Notes: a model not told the origin generated them from the letters alone. A stretch of DNA of 64,000 nucleotides from Paenibacillus sp. LS1 (GCF_026013365.1 NZ_JAPDOE010000001.1:310001-374000); one strand, 5' to 3'; shown: positions 47,471 to 57,711, counted from the first letter of the stretch. Translations and numbers: made by a program.

Positions 47471-49216
47471 ATGAAACAACGAATCAAACACAAAATTCTA
47501 GGCAGTGTTATTCTTATTGTCACATTATCATTAACTGCGTGCGGATTGCTCGCTTTAGGTTACTTTTACTCTTTACTTGAACGACAGACCCTCCGAGACG
47601 GGGAAATCCACTTGCAGCAGATCGAGGTGCAAATGAATCAACTTATTGAAGATATCCGCAAATATTCTGCTAATATGGCAAACGACGAATTGATCCAACA
47701 GTTTGCGACCAAGACCAACTATGATTCGATCTATAGTGAACTTTCCGCATATTCAGATGTTGTACAACAACTGACGAAATTCAATGTATTACGGGATTAT
47801 TTGGATTCATCCGCTATTATTCGGACGGATGGCAGGGTGTTCTGGTCATCCCTTACCTTTGATACGTATTACCAGGATGAAATGAATAAGCCCTGGTTGC
47901 AAAATGTCCTCCATAATTCAGCCAAAAGCGGATTTACCCTTCCTCATAATTCGTCTCTTTCTGAAGGAAAACAGGTTATTAGTTTTTTTATTCGAGTGAG
48001 TGATACTTCAGGTGGAAGTGGGCTATTACTTCTAAACATTAGAATGGAAGCGTTCACGGATATTATCGGATATTTGGATTTGTCATTTGATCGATACGCC
48101 TGGTTTAACAACGGTACAGATTTACTTTTAAATCATGGTTTTACATCGGAAGACCACCCGATTATTGTAGAACAAGCGAAGAAGGCACTGCCTGAGAAGG
48201 TAGAACAGAAGGGATTTTACCTGAGCAAAAGTTTGCATAATACCGAATGGTCAATCATCACCTTCATATCTCGTGACCGTTTCTACGAGTCTATTCAGAC
48301 TGCAATTATATATTTTTGCTTCTTTTTTGCTGTCTGCATAATATTATGCTTCTTGATGTTCACACCCCTTATTTCCAGTATGACAAGACCCATCTCATCC
48401 ATGTCACGAGCGATGAAACAGGTCAGCATCGGTAATTACGATATTCAGTTAAACTTTAATACCAAAGATGAACTGATGATATTAAAACACGGATTTGAAT
48501 CCATGATCAGCAGCATTGAACAACAAATGAGAGAACAACGGGAGCAAGAAAAGCGCCAACGTCGTATGTCCTCTGAACTCCTTTTCGCTCAGATTAACCC
48601 CCATTTTATATACAACACACTTAACACCGTGGTCTATCTATCACGAAAACGTCGACTCGAGGCGATAGAGGGCATGGTAGAAGCACTGATTGCCATTATG
48701 CAGGATGCTGTTCATGTAGGCGGACAAGACTTATTTACAAACCTTGAAAAGGAACGGACTCTTACACGACATTATGTAGTCATTCAACAATATCGTTATG
48801 CAGATCGTTTTGAGCTGGAGTGGGATGTTCCCGATGAGTTACTTGGCGCATGGATTCCGCGAAGTCTGCTGCAGCCGTTAGTAGAGAACTCCATTTTTCA
48901 CGGGTTGTCTGAACTTGAGCATGGCGGACTAATTCGAATAAGCGCAATGCGGGAAGGTGATTCAATTATCGTTTCCGTAGCCGATAACGGTAGTGGAATG
49001 GAAGCTTCCACGTTAGACCGTCTGTTGAATGGAGGAAAGGGTCAACTAGCACAAGTGAATGAGAGTGGTACGAAAAATATCGGCATCCGTAATATTCAGC
49101 AACGAATTCAATATTTGTGTGGAGAAACTTATGGATTGGAAATGAGAACGGGAGTGACAGAAGGCACAGAACTGCGATTACGATTACCTTACATGGAGAC
49201 ACCTCCAAATTTGTAA
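47471..49216 (+). CDS. Sensor histidine kinase, YesM type (second system)
   Basis: 581 residues. Transmembrane helix 1 at about 9-32, extracellular sensor (about 33-275), transmembrane helix 2 at about 276-300, HAMP (about 300-355), coiled basic stretch R-E-Q-R-E-Q-E-K-R-Q-R-R, phospho-accepting His378 in Q-I-N-P-H-F-I-Y-N-T-L-N, and ATPase domain with L-Q-P-L-V-E-N-S-I and D-N-G-S-G-M. AGGAAGCGGTG precedes ATG 47471. It is transcribed with the regulator before it and is followed, after 135 bases, by a sugar-binding protein and importer, which it probably controls. Confidence 0.92.
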   Translation: MKQRIKHKILGSVILIVTLSLTACGLLALGYFYSLLERQTLRDGEIHLQQIEVQMNQLIEDIRKYSANMANDELIQQFATKTNYDSIYSELSAYSDVVQQLTKFNVLRDYLDSSAIIRTDGRVFWSSLTFDTYYQDEMNKPWLQNVLHNSAKSGFTLPHNSSLSEGKQVISFFIRVSDTSGGSGLLLLNIRMEAFTDIIGYLDLSFDRYAWFNNGTDLLLNHGFTSEDHPIIVEQAKKALPEKVEQKGFYLSKSLHNTEWSIITFISRDRFYESIQTAIIYFCFFFAVCIILCFLMFTPLISSMTRPISSMSRAMKQVSIGNYDIQLNFNTKDELMILKHGFESMISSIEQQMREQREQEKRQRRMSSELLFAQINPHFIYNTLNTVVYLSRKRRLEAIEGMVEALIAIMQDAVHVGGQDLFTNLEKERTLTRHYVVIQQYRYADRFELEWDVPDELLGAWIPRSLLQPLVENSIFHGLSELEHGGLIRISAMREGDSIIVSVADNGSGMEASTLDRLLNGGKGQLAQVNESGTKNIGIRNIQQRIQYLCGETYGLEMRTGVTEGTELRLRLPYMETPPNL

Positions 49217-49351
49217 GCGGAATCATCGAATAGTATACAAAACCATCGATTTGTCCCATTGTTCCGAATTTTGGGGTTAGATAGACTAAAAGAGCAGGGA
49301 AACAAGCACAACTGATGGTCGAACTACACAATGCAAAAGGGGGAATTCATC

Positions 49352-50671
49352 ATGCAAAACACAATGAAACAAAAGCGATGGACTATCATGCTGTCAATCT
49401 TTATGGTAGTTGCATTACTGGCCGGCTGTGGTTCTAAAGATGAAGGTTCAGACAAGGCTGCAGAACAAGGTCAGGCGGTGGATTCAGGCACAATTACAAT
49501 GTGGGGGTGGAATAAAGCTTTTTATGAGCCCACAGTCGAAGCTTTTAGCAAAAAGTATCCAGACATTAAAATCAATTTTGTTGAGGTTGCTGCCAAGGAT
49601 TACTTGAAAAAAATCCAAACTTCCGTTGCTGCTGGAGGCGATCTGCCTGATATTATTTGGGGAGAAGCAGGCTTTCGCGGTGCATTATTTGCATTAAACA
49701 TCCTCGACGATCTCGAAAGCGCACCTTACAACTTTGATAAGTCATTGCTATTGGATTCAGTAGTTCCCCAGTTGCAAAATGACGCAGGAAAACTCGTCTC
49801 ACTTCAATGGTCTGTTTCGCCAGGTGCGATGGCATACAAACGCGATCTAGCCAAGCAGTATTTTGGAACGGATGATCCGGAAAAATTGGCAGCTATGCTA
49901 CCGAATTGGGACACATTCATCGCAAAAGGTAAGGAACTCAAAGAAAAAAGTGGTGGCAAAACGTCTATGCTCGCTGGCATGATGGACGCTTACACCATCG
50001 TATATCCACAATACCCTGAGCAATTTATTAAGGGGGATGAAGTGGATACTCAAGCAGTCACTTCTATTTTCACTACTCTAGAAAACATTAGAAATGCGGA
50101 CATCACTGCTAAGCTGGACATGTGGTCTCCGACTTGGAATGCTTCGTATGCTCAGGATAACGTATTGTTCTATCCTGCTGCAAACTGGACACCAGAATTC
50201 GTCATTCAGCCGAATGACAAAAACAGCGACGGGCGATGGGGACTCATGCTTCCTCCAGATGGCGCGTACAGTTATGGAGGAACATCGCTCGGAATTTGGA
50301 AAGATTCGAAGAACAAAGGTATCTCGTGGAAGTTCCTGGAGTGGTTTGCTGCAAGTAAAGAGGGTGGCGATCTGAATATGAAAATTGATGAATCACTCGT
50401 ACCTTTAAAATCCTTGTTCGAGGATCAGACTATATTCTCATCCGGAGCTGACAGTTATTATGGCGGCCAAGATCTTGGCTTGTTCTGGACAGAAAAAGTT
50501 CTTCCAACAATGAAGAGTAACCCGTACACCAGATTTGATCAGGATATTTACAACGCTTCATCTCTTGCGATGCAAACGTTTACGAAAGATCCTTCTTATC
50601 ATGCTGGACAAGCTCTAGAAAACTGGAAGAAGGAACTGCAGAAAAACCATCCGGAAATTCAGTTTAAATAG
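49352..50671 (+). CDS. Extracellular sugar-binding lipoprotein (second importer)
   Basis: 439-residue CUT1 solute-binding protein. Lipobox L-A-G-C with lipidated Cys26, then an acidic linker. The body is the MalE-like SBP_bac_1 fold: G-T-I-T-M-W-G-W-N near the start, G-G-D-L-P-D-I-I-W-G at about 100-109, and N-W-T-P-E-F at the hinge. It is shorter than the LplA proteins of the other two systems, so it is a different subfamily. ATG 49352 is chosen because AAGGGGGAA lies 8 bases upstream; ATG 49331 lies before that site. A terminator-like hairpin separates it from the permeases, which fits higher expression of the binding protein. Confidence 0.93.
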   Translation: MQNTMKQKRWTIMLSIFMVVALLAGCGSKDEGSDKAAEQGQAVDSGTITMWGWNKAFYEPTVEAFSKKYPDIKINFVEVAAKDYLKKIQTSVAAGGDLPDIIWGEAGFRGALFALNILDDLESAPYNFDKSLLLDSVVPQLQNDAGKLVSLQWSVSPGAMAYKRDLAKQYFGTDDPEKLAAMLPNWDTFIAKGKELKEKSGGKTSMLAGMMDAYTIVYPQYPEQFIKGDEVDTQAVTSIFTTLENIRNADITAKLDMWSPTWNASYAQDNVLFYPAANWTPEFVIQPNDKNSDGRWGLMLPPDGAYSYGGTSLGIWKDSKNKGISWKFLEWFAASKEGGDLNMKIDESLVPLKSLFEDQTIFSSGADSYYGGQDLGLFWTEKVLPTMKSNPYTRFDQDIYNASSLAMQTFTKDPSYHAGQALENWKKELQKNHPEIQFK

Positions 50672-50684
50672 CAATCCAGTGATG

Positions 50685-50720
50685 GATAACCGGCAGAAAG
50701 TTGCCGGTTATCTTTTATTA
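50685..50720 (+). terminator. Intra-operon terminator/attenuator after the binding protein
   Basis: GATAACCGGCA (50685-50695) pairs with TGCCGGTTATC (50702-50712), 11 perfect pairs around a 6-base loop, followed by TTTTATT. Partial termination here would lower permease expression relative to the binding protein. Confidence 0.8.
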
Positions 50721-50745
50721 GAACACACAGAGAGGAAGTCAAATC

Positions 50746-51657
50746 ATGAAAGTCATGGCAAAACACAAATGGCCGTATTTGTTTATTACTCCGTACTTCT
50801 TAGCCTATGCCGTATTCGGTCTGTTCCCGTTGCTCTTTACATTGTACATCAGCTTCACGAATTGGGACTTGTTTGGCAATCACGATTTCGTTGGCTTCGA
50901 TAATTACAAGCAGTTGTTTTTTCATGATGCCTATTTCTGGAGGTCTCTAGGAAATGTACTTTTATATCTTGTTGCATATTTACCGGCGCTCGTTATTGTC
51001 GGGATGTTATGCGCCAATATGATCGAGAGCAAATTTATCCGAAGTAAAGGTTTATTCCGTTTGGGCATTTTTACACCTTATATGACAACTCCGGTCGCTA
51101 TAGGTATTATATTCGCCATGGTTTTTGACTGGCAGGGTGGAATGTTGAACAACTTCCTCGTTCAGATTGGTATTATTAGCGAGAAAATTAACTGGATGGG
51201 AGAAGCAGATACGGCAAGATGGATCATTATTTTGATGATGTTCTGGAAAAATCTCGGTTACTTTATTATGTTCTACTGTGCTGGTATGGCAAGTGTGGAG
51301 CCATCCATATATGAAGCAGCTGTTGTCGACGGCGCCTCACCTAAAGACGTATTTCTTCACATTACGATCCCTTTGCTGAAACCCATTAACCTATTTCTAA
51401 TCATCACTTCAATTATTGCAGGACTGCAGCTCGTAGAAGAACCGATGCTAATGTTTAGCGGATGGGCTTCAGGCTCAGCTCTTGTGGGAGGACCAGAAGG
51501 TTCAGCATTTACACCCATTTGGTACATGTTTGATGCTGCATTTAATGGCTCCTCATTCAAATACGGTAAAGGCGCAGCAATTGCCTATTCGACATTCTTG
51601 TTTATTGCCCTATTCTCACTTGCAGGCATCAAATGGCTGAATCGGAAGGAGGACTAA
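50746..51657 (+). CDS. Sugar ABC transporter permease (MalF/UgpA type, second importer)
   Basis: 303-residue membrane subunit with six helices; the first, Y-L-F-I-T-P-Y-F-L-A-Y-A-V-F-G-L, is at about 10-25. The EAA loop reads Y-E-A-A-V-V-D-G-A-S-P-K-D-V. GAGGAAGT precedes ATG 50746. The next permease begins 1 base after its stop, so the two are translationally coupled. Together with the binding protein at 49352 it forms a CUT1 importer, probably for a beta-galactoside given the adjacent GH42. Confidence 0.93.
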   Translation: MKVMAKHKWPYLFITPYFLAYAVFGLFPLLFTLYISFTNWDLFGNHDFVGFDNYKQLFFHDAYFWRSLGNVLLYLVAYLPALVIVGMLCANMIESKFIRSKGLFRLGIFTPYMTTPVAIGIIFAMVFDWQGGMLNNFLVQIGIISEKINWMGEADTARWIIILMMFWKNLGYFIMFYCAGMASVEPSIYEAAVVDGASPKDVFLHITIPLLKPINLFLIITSIIAGLQLVEEPMLMFSGWASGSALVGGPEGSAFTPIWYMFDAAFNGSSFKYGKGAAIAYSTFLFIALFSLAGIKWLNRKED

Positions 51658-51658
51658 C

Positions 51659-52471
51659 ATGAGAATTTCAAAATGGTCCGTTATGATCATTTTATCGCTG
51701 ATCACGATCCTGTTCCTGCTTCCATTTTACATCATGGTCGTTATGGGGACCTACTTCTCTGAAGATTTGTTCAAACAGCTTCCTTTACTCCCAGGCAGTT
51801 ATTTTATCAAAAACCTAAAAACTGTTCTGTCTGGCGGCTTCCTGCTTAATTACTGGAACAGCTTTTATGTCGCCGTGCTATTTACTGTGATTTCTGTCGT
51901 GATGTCAGCCATAACGGGATACGCATTCGGGAAGTTTAATTTTCCAGGAAAAAAAGTGTTCTATTTGATCATTTTGTTTACGATGATGGTGCCTGGACAA
52001 TTAGGGCTCATTGCCTTTGTTATGGAAATGAAGTTCTTTCATTTGAACAATACGCATATCCCGCTGCTTATCGGAGCATTGAACAACGCGTTTGGCGTTT
52101 TCTTCATGACACAATTCAGCCAATCCAGTGTGCCTACGGAAGTGATTGAAAGTGCACGTATTGATGGATGTGGAGAGCTTTCGATTTTCTTCCGAATTGT
52201 TACGCCTTTTTTAATGCCTGCCCTCAGCACACTTGGGTTGCTTGCATTTCTGGGTTCGTGGAACAATTATCTGCTACCGCTTGTAACGTTAAACGAACCT
52301 GAACTGTACACCCTTCCGCTGGGTATTGCTAATTTATCAACCATGTTCCGTACCGACTATTCGGCCAGTATCCTTGGCCTTACACTAGGAACGCTTCCGT
52401 TAATCGTTATTTTTATGTTCGGTTCTAAAACACTCGTTAGAGGTTTGACTGGAGGCGCAGTTAAAGGATAA
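51659..52471 (+). CDS. Sugar ABC transporter permease (MalG type, second importer)
   Basis: 270-residue membrane subunit with six helices. The EAA loop is slightly unusual, I-E-S-A-R-I-D-G-C-G, with Ser and Cys replacing the common Ala residues. C-terminus V-R-G-L-T-G-G-A-V-K-G is typical. Its GGAGG ribosome site lies within the last codons of the preceding permease. GH42 follows after 59 bases. Confidence 0.93.
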   Translation: MRISKWSVMIILSLITILFLLPFYIMVVMGTYFSEDLFKQLPLLPGSYFIKNLKTVLSGGFLLNYWNSFYVAVLFTVISVVMSAITGYAFGKFNFPGKKVFYLIILFTMMVPGQLGLIAFVMEMKFFHLNNTHIPLLIGALNNAFGVFFMTQFSQSSVPTEVIESARIDGCGELSIFFRIVTPFLMPALSTLGLLAFLGSWNNYLLPLVTLNEPELYTLPLGIANLSTMFRTDYSASILGLTLGTLPLIVIFMFGSKTLVRGLTGGAVKG

Positions 52472-52530
52472 ATATACAAAGACTGTCCGCTTTAACATAT
52501 CACTATGATCATAGGAGGCACATTCAAATT

Positions 52531-54612
52531 ATGCTAAAAGATCAAAGAAGATACGAAGGAAATCAATTTTTGCTTGGCGTTTGTTATTATCCGGAACATT
52601 GGAACCAGAATATGTGGAAAGATGATTTTGAACGAATGGCGGAAATGGGATTTAACGTCGTACGAATGGGTGAGACGGCTTGGAATATTATGGAGCCGAG
52701 CGAAGGGGATTATAAGTTCGAGATGTTCGACACAGCAATCGAACTGGCTGCTGCCGCTGGACTGAAAGTTATTATGGGAACACCCACGTATGCCCCTCCG
52801 GCATGGTTGACAACGAAATATCCAGAAGTACTTCGTGTGGACTTTCGTGGCGTTCAAATGGAGCACGGTTCCAGAAGGCATTACAACTATACTTCTGCAG
52901 AGTACTTGCGTCTCTGCGAGGCTATAGTTACAAAAATGGCGGAACATTATAAGACGAATGATTCTATTATCGGTTGGCAGATTGATAATGAGTTGAACTG
53001 TCACTCAGATGTTAGTTTCGCAGACAGTGACCATAACGTTTTCCGTCAGTGGTGTAAAGAGAAGTATAAGGGCGATCTGAATGAACTGAATATCGCTTGG
53101 GGGACGGCTTTCTGGGCACAAACTTATAATTCCTGGGAGCAAATATGTCTACCAAAACCCACAGTCACGTATCATAGCCCAAGTCAGTTGCTAGATTTTT
53201 ACCTTTTCACTTCTGAAAGCACCATTCGGTTTGCGGAATTGCAATATAATATATTAAAGAGAACCCTACCCGAGGAACAGTTTATCACTCATAATGGACT
53301 ATTTAGCAATATTGATAACTATGAATTAACGGAGCGTACCGTCGACTTCATGTCATATGATTCCTACCCTGCATTCCAGCTGCTTCGTACAGACATTAAA
53401 TATCCGAATAAGGACCGACTCAGTGGTAAACATCTCAGTCGTGTGCGAGGTTTATCGGCTAAATTCACTGTATTAGAGCAACAAGCTGGACCAGGTGGTC
53501 AAGTCGGAAATGTGTTGAACGCGGATCGTAATGATTATTTACAAGCAACACCAAAACCAGGTCAAATGAGACTCTGGACTTGGCAATCCATTGCTCACGG
53601 AGCAGACGGAATTCTGTACTTCCGTTGGAGAACATGTCCTTACGGAGCTGAATCGCTGTGGCATGGGCTTAATCTATATGGAAATCAGCCGCATTGGAGG
53701 CTGGATGAAGCCAGACGTGTCGCTGAGGAAACCAGCAAGCTGGAGCAAATAATCATCAACACGGACGTCGAGGCAAGAGCAGCAATTATGTATGATTACG
53801 CCAATGACAGTAACGTAAAAATTGAACGATATACCGGTTATGAATATTGGAATAGTGAGGAACAGGTGTATTTATCCTTGTCCGAGCGTCATCTGGGTAT
53901 AGATATGCTGTCCAAGCAAAATTTGAATACAGTTCGTGACCTGAGCCAATATGAGCTTTTGTTTTATGTAAATGCTCAACTGCTAACTGTTGAAGATGCG
54001 GAGAAGCTGACGGCTTATGTTGAGCAAGGAGGAACGCTTGTACTTGGCCCACGAAGTGGTTATAAAGATGATCGAAATCAGGCTTATATGACTGCTTCTC
54101 CTGGCGTATTACAACATTTAACCGGCGTTCACATCAGTGATTTCACGATGCTTAATCCGGATGAGAAGAATGAATTATGTTTTAATCATAAACCGGCACA
54201 GACGCCAAGTCATGTGTTTAACGAAATATTAAAGCCGGATTATACCCGAGGTGTAGAAGTTGCTGCCACATATCAGAGCGACTATTACGCAGGTGAACCC
54301 GCAGTAACGATCAGGAAGCTGGGCAAAGGAAAAGTCATCTATTTTGGTACATTCTTCACTTTTGAAAGCACAAATATGTTACTTGATATGCTTCAAATAG
54401 CGGACCCGGTTATGCCTTGGGCAGAAATTCCGAAATCCGTTGAAGTTATCACAAGGAAAAGGGCTGCAGGAGAGTACTATATACTGCTAAACTATGCTAA
54501 GGAACCTGCAACTGTCCAATTAAAGCAGGCTATGACTGAAGAAATATCCGATAAGCTTCTTGAAGGTAAAGTAGTGATTAACCCTTATGATGTTTGGGTG
54601 TTGCGTGCCTAA
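52531..54612 (+). CDS. Beta-galactosidase, GH42
   Basis: 693-residue cytoplasmic GH42 enzyme. G-V-C-Y-Y-P-E-H-W opens the barrel. Acid/base is Glu154 in Q-I-D-N-E-L-N-C-H and nucleophile Glu316 in F-T-V-L-E-Q-Q-A-G-P. The trimerisation domain (about 400-610; A-A-I-M-Y-D-Y-A-N-D, G-G-T-L-V-L-G-P-R-S-G) and a C-terminal beta domain are present. AGGAGG lies 12 bases before ATG 52531, a long but usable spacing. It probably hydrolyses the galacto-oligosaccharide brought in by the importer just upstream. A strong terminator closes the operon. Confidence 0.94.
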   Translation: MLKDQRRYEGNQFLLGVCYYPEHWNQNMWKDDFERMAEMGFNVVRMGETAWNIMEPSEGDYKFEMFDTAIELAAAAGLKVIMGTPTYAPPAWLTTKYPEVLRVDFRGVQMEHGSRRHYNYTSAEYLRLCEAIVTKMAEHYKTNDSIIGWQIDNELNCHSDVSFADSDHNVFRQWCKEKYKGDLNELNIAWGTAFWAQTYNSWEQICLPKPTVTYHSPSQLLDFYLFTSESTIRFAELQYNILKRTLPEEQFITHNGLFSNIDNYELTERTVDFMSYDSYPAFQLLRTDIKYPNKDRLSGKHLSRVRGLSAKFTVLEQQAGPGGQVGNVLNADRNDYLQATPKPGQMRLWTWQSIAHGADGILYFRWRTCPYGAESLWHGLNLYGNQPHWRLDEARRVAEETSKLEQIIINTDVEARAAIMYDYANDSNVKIERYTGYEYWNSEEQVYLSLSERHLGIDMLSKQNLNTVRDLSQYELLFYVNAQLLTVEDAEKLTAYVEQGGTLVLGPRSGYKDDRNQAYMTASPGVLQHLTGVHISDFTMLNPDEKNELCFNHKPAQTPSHVFNEILKPDYTRGVEVAATYQSDYYAGEPAVTIRKLGKGKVIYFGTFFTFESTNMLLDMLQIADPVMPWAEIPKSVEVITRKRAAGEYYILLNYAKEPATVQLKQAMTEEISDKLLEGKVVINPYDVWVLRA

Positions 54613-54629
54613 ATATGTATAATCTCTTC

Positions 54630-54665
54630 GGACGTTGCCATGAATTTATGGCAACGTCCTTTTTG
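54630..54665 (+). terminator. Terminator after GH42
   Basis: GGACGTTGCCAT (54630-54641) pairs perfectly with ATGGCAACGTCC (54648-54659) around a 6-base loop, followed by a T-run. Confidence 0.92.
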
Positions 54666-54732
54666 GGTTGAATTTGATTAGCCTTTTGTGGTCGAACTCC
54701 AACTTCCTAAACTCATGCGAGATTACCAAATG

Positions 54733-54767
54733 ATAACATTTTGTTATCATTATTAGCATTTTGTTAT
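54733..54767 (+). promoter_or_regulatory. Tandem TTTTGTTAT repeats (20-base period) upstream of xylanase
   Basis: ATAACATTTTGTTAT (54733-54747), itself palindromic with arms ATAACA and TGTTAT, is followed exactly 20 bases later by TTAGCATTTTGTTAT (54753-54767). Two-helical-turn spacing is typical for AraC-family activator sites. The repeats also overlap a possible TTGTTA(17)TTATAT promoter (54741-54769). A related 15-mer lies upstream of the third importer. Confidence 0.5.
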
Positions 54768-54768
54768 A

Positions 54769-54782
54769 TGTAAGCGCTATCC
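54769..54782 (+). promoter_or_regulatory. cre-like site upstream of xylanase
   Basis: TGTAAGCGCTATCC matches the CcpA cre consensus TGWAANCGNTNWCA at 13 of 14 positions, immediately after the repeat pair, 75 bases before the xylanase start. Glucose repression is inferred. Confidence 0.65.
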
Positions 54783-54856
54783 AAAGAAATATAATCCATT
54801 TATCTGGATGTTAATCCGTTCAGAAATACTGAGACCCAATCAAGAGGAGGAATTGT

Positions 54857-57529
54857 ATGAAACGGTTACGTCAATGGAATATTGCAGCTTTGGTTCTTGT
54901 GCTTGTACTCGGGATGCTTCCATTTTCAAATGTCTCACATGCAGCCAAGGCAGTTACGGAATTGGAGGGAAATCATGTGAGTACAAACTTTGAAGACGGT
55001 ACGCTTCAGGGATGGACTCCACGTATCGGTAACGAAAGCCTGACAGCGACACAGCAGGAAGCACACGAAGGTCAGTCCAGTATGCTGGTTACCAACCGTG
55101 AGCGCTCCTATCATGGACCAATGCTATCCATGAAGGATCTGCTTGAGCGTAATCAAGAGTACGAAATTACGGCATATGTAAGACTTACCCAGGAGCCCAC
55201 CACGAATCAAACACTACAGCTCACCGCATATAAAAAAACAACTGCCGAAAGCTGGAATCCGATCGGCAGCGTGAAGATTGCCAAGGCAGAATGGAATACC
55301 TGGCACAAGATCACCGGAAAATTTCAGTATAGCGATGATCCCACTGAATTGAATTTGTTCATCGAAACACCATACATCTCCGATGATAGCGTAGATACGT
55401 TATCGTTCTATGTGGATGATGTATCATTTACTCTGGCCAAGCAACTGGAGATTGAAGAAGGGATTCTGTCTCTGGAGGACCTGTATCAAGATGATTTCCC
55501 CATTGGAGCAGCGGTGTATCGCTGGCAGTTGGATGGCGCATATGGACAACTGCTCACGAAGCACTTTCACAGCCTAACAGCAACCTATGAGATGAAACCG
55601 AAGTACATGTCTCCTTCCGAAGGTGTTTATGAGTTCGAGGCAGCGGATCAATATGTGCAGTTTGCCGAAGAACATGGGATGGGTGTACGCGGACATGCGC
55701 TATTGTGGCATATTGACGCAGCAGAGTGGATGCTAAAGGATCCCCAGGGTAACCCTGCGAGTCGAGAATTACTGCTTGCCCGGATTCAGAATTACGTTGA
55801 AACCGTTATGACCCGATACAAAGGTAAGATCTATGCTTGGGATGTGGTAAACGAGGCGATTGCGGATAGCAATGGTGACGTCAACGGTTTACGTAAAAGT
55901 CCCTTTTATGAACTCATCGGGCCGGATTACATTGAAAAGACCTATGAATTCGCTCGTGCAGCCGATCCGGATGCCAAATTATACTACAACGAATACTTCA
56001 CGGAAATCCCTGAGAAAAGAGAGCATATGGTTCAGTTGGTCAAACGACTGAAAGAGAAGGGCCTCATCGATGGAGTAGGTTTACAATCCCACTATAACCT
56101 GGAATCCCCGCCCATCGAGGAAATTGAAAAAACGATCAACATGTTCGCCGAACTTGGATTGGATATTCAGATCACGGAACTGGATGTCGATAGCGGAATT
56201 CCATTCGGTGAAGATATGCCGGAAGAAGTTGCAGTAAAACAGGCGTATCGATATAAGGAACTGTTGGATTTGTACAAAAAACATAAAGACCACATTTCTT
56301 CAGTTACCTTATGGGGACTTCAGGATGAAAAGTCTTACAACAATCAGGCGATGCTTTTTGATTCAGCCCTAAAAGCCAAAAAAGCATACTGGGGACTCGT
56401 GGATGAATCCAGCTTGCCTGTTATGACACAGAGAGCCGTATCACTTTCAGGTAAACCGGATATCAAAAAACAGTCCTATGATCTGCTCTGGAACAAAGCG
56501 GTGTCTACTCCACTGAAGGGCGATTCTTCGGCATCAGCCAGTTTTCGCACCTTATGGGATCAAAGTAACCTGTATATCCTTGTGGATGTTCAGGATGCGA
56601 AGGCAGATGTGAATGACAAAGTAGAACTCTTTGTCGATCTCAATAATGGCAAGACCACCTCCTATGAAGCAGATGACCGACACATAATCATAAAGCGCTC
56701 GGGCAAAGCTGAGGGCGCGGAGCGGCGTTCATATCGTGTACGTGAGACAAAAACTGGATATTCGGTTGAATTGTCCATTCCATGGGGTGGTATACAAGTC
56801 GGATCAGAATATGAAGCCGGTTTGGATATCCGTGTGACTGATGGCGCTGCAAGTGGGACACAACCTTATAGTCCACTGTACTGGAATGATCGAACACAAT
56901 CTCAGGAACAAGATACAAGCAAATACGGCGTGATTCAACTTGCCCCTATGCCCAAATCTGCACAAGCTGTGCAAGGGATTATTCAGATTGATGGGAAGAA
57001 AGACGCCCTATGGAATAAGGCTGTACCATTTGAGGTAAAACGGTTGAATCAGAACGAAGGTGCAGAGGCAGTGGCTCGCGCAATGTGGTCAGGTGAGTAT
57101 CTATATCTGCTGATCGACGTCACTGATCCAAACATCATAACAGATAGTATCAATCCATGGGATCAGGATTCGGTTGAGATTTTCCTGGATGAGAATCACC
57201 AGCGCACACCGTATTTTCAATATGATGATGCCCAGTTCAGAATCAGTGCAGACAATGTGGGAACCTTTGCAGGCAGTGCCTCACCCGGACGTCTTGTAAG
57301 TGCTGTGAAGAAAACGAATAAAGGATATCTCGTAGAAGCCAGAATCAAATTACATTCACTGACGCCCAAAGCAGGAGATGTTCTCGGTTTCGATCTTCAA
57401 ATTAATGACAATCAGGGCGGAGGCAAGCAGAACGTAGCCAAATGGAATGATACGACCAATGAAAGCTGGAGAAATACTTCCCAGTACGGAATACTCACTT
57501 TTGTCGGAAAGAACAAACTCGGGCATTAA
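54857..57529 (+). CDS. Secreted endo-1,4-beta-xylanase GH10 with CBM22 and two CBM9 modules
   Basis: 890-residue secreted xylanase. Signal peptide with core A-A-L-V-L-V-L-V-L-G-M-L and cleavage near S-H-A/A (29). A CBM22-type (CBM4_9) module (about 38-195) precedes the GH10 barrel (about 205-530), with acid/base Glu333 in W-D-V-V-N-E-A and nucleophile Glu441 in Q-I-T-E-L-D. Two CBM9-like modules follow (about 540-700 and 710-890), each with L-W-N-K-A-V near the start. There is no SLH domain or dockerin, so the enzyme is released. AGAGGAGG precedes ATG 54857. It stands as its own transcription unit with tandem repeats and a cre upstream. Confidence 0.94.
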   Translation: MKRLRQWNIAALVLVLVLGMLPFSNVSHAAKAVTELEGNHVSTNFEDGTLQGWTPRIGNESLTATQQEAHEGQSSMLVTNRERSYHGPMLSMKDLLERNQEYEITAYVRLTQEPTTNQTLQLTAYKKTTAESWNPIGSVKIAKAEWNTWHKITGKFQYSDDPTELNLFIETPYISDDSVDTLSFYVDDVSFTLAKQLEIEEGILSLEDLYQDDFPIGAAVYRWQLDGAYGQLLTKHFHSLTATYEMKPKYMSPSEGVYEFEAADQYVQFAEEHGMGVRGHALLWHIDAAEWMLKDPQGNPASRELLLARIQNYVETVMTRYKGKIYAWDVVNEAIADSNGDVNGLRKSPFYELIGPDYIEKTYEFARAADPDAKLYYNEYFTEIPEKREHMVQLVKRLKEKGLIDGVGLQSHYNLESPPIEEIEKTINMFAELGLDIQITELDVDSGIPFGEDMPEEVAVKQAYRYKELLDLYKKHKDHISSVTLWGLQDEKSYNNQAMLFDSALKAKKAYWGLVDESSLPVMTQRAVSLSGKPDIKKQSYDLLWNKAVSTPLKGDSSASASFRTLWDQSNLYILVDVQDAKADVNDKVELFVDLNNGKTTSYEADDRHIIIKRSGKAEGAERRSYRVRETKTGYSVELSIPWGGIQVGSEYEAGLDIRVTDGAASGTQPYSPLYWNDRTQSQEQDTSKYGVIQLAPMPKSAQAVQGIIQIDGKKDALWNKAVPFEVKRLNQNEGAEAVARAMWSGEYLYLLIDVTDPNIITDSINPWDQDSVEIFLDENHQRTPYFQYDDAQFRISADNVGTFAGSASPGRLVSAVKKTNKGYLVEARIKLHSLTPKAGDVLGFDLQINDNQGGGKQNVAKWNDTTNESWRNTSQYGILTFVGKNKLGH

Positions 57530-57711
57530 ACCGTTCGCAGTAGCAGCAAAAATGGAAACTATCATGACAATGGTAAAACTCAACCTTTGTTATGATGGTT
57601 TTCATAGTTTAAATACGTCACCGAAGCTGATGAGGGGCGATAAAATCTGTCTTGACTATATTTAACAGCCATTGATATACTAAATGGACGTTATTTTCAA
57701 CTACATACAAC

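Noticed and set aside
54808..54993. Possible small gene overlapping the xylanase start
   Set aside because: It covers the xylanase signal-peptide region in another frame; the xylanase ribosome site and signal peptide are convincing.
57447..57665. Open frame of 72 codons overlapping the xylanase 3' end
   Set aside because: It overlaps the second CBM9 module in another frame and has no start signal or family pattern.
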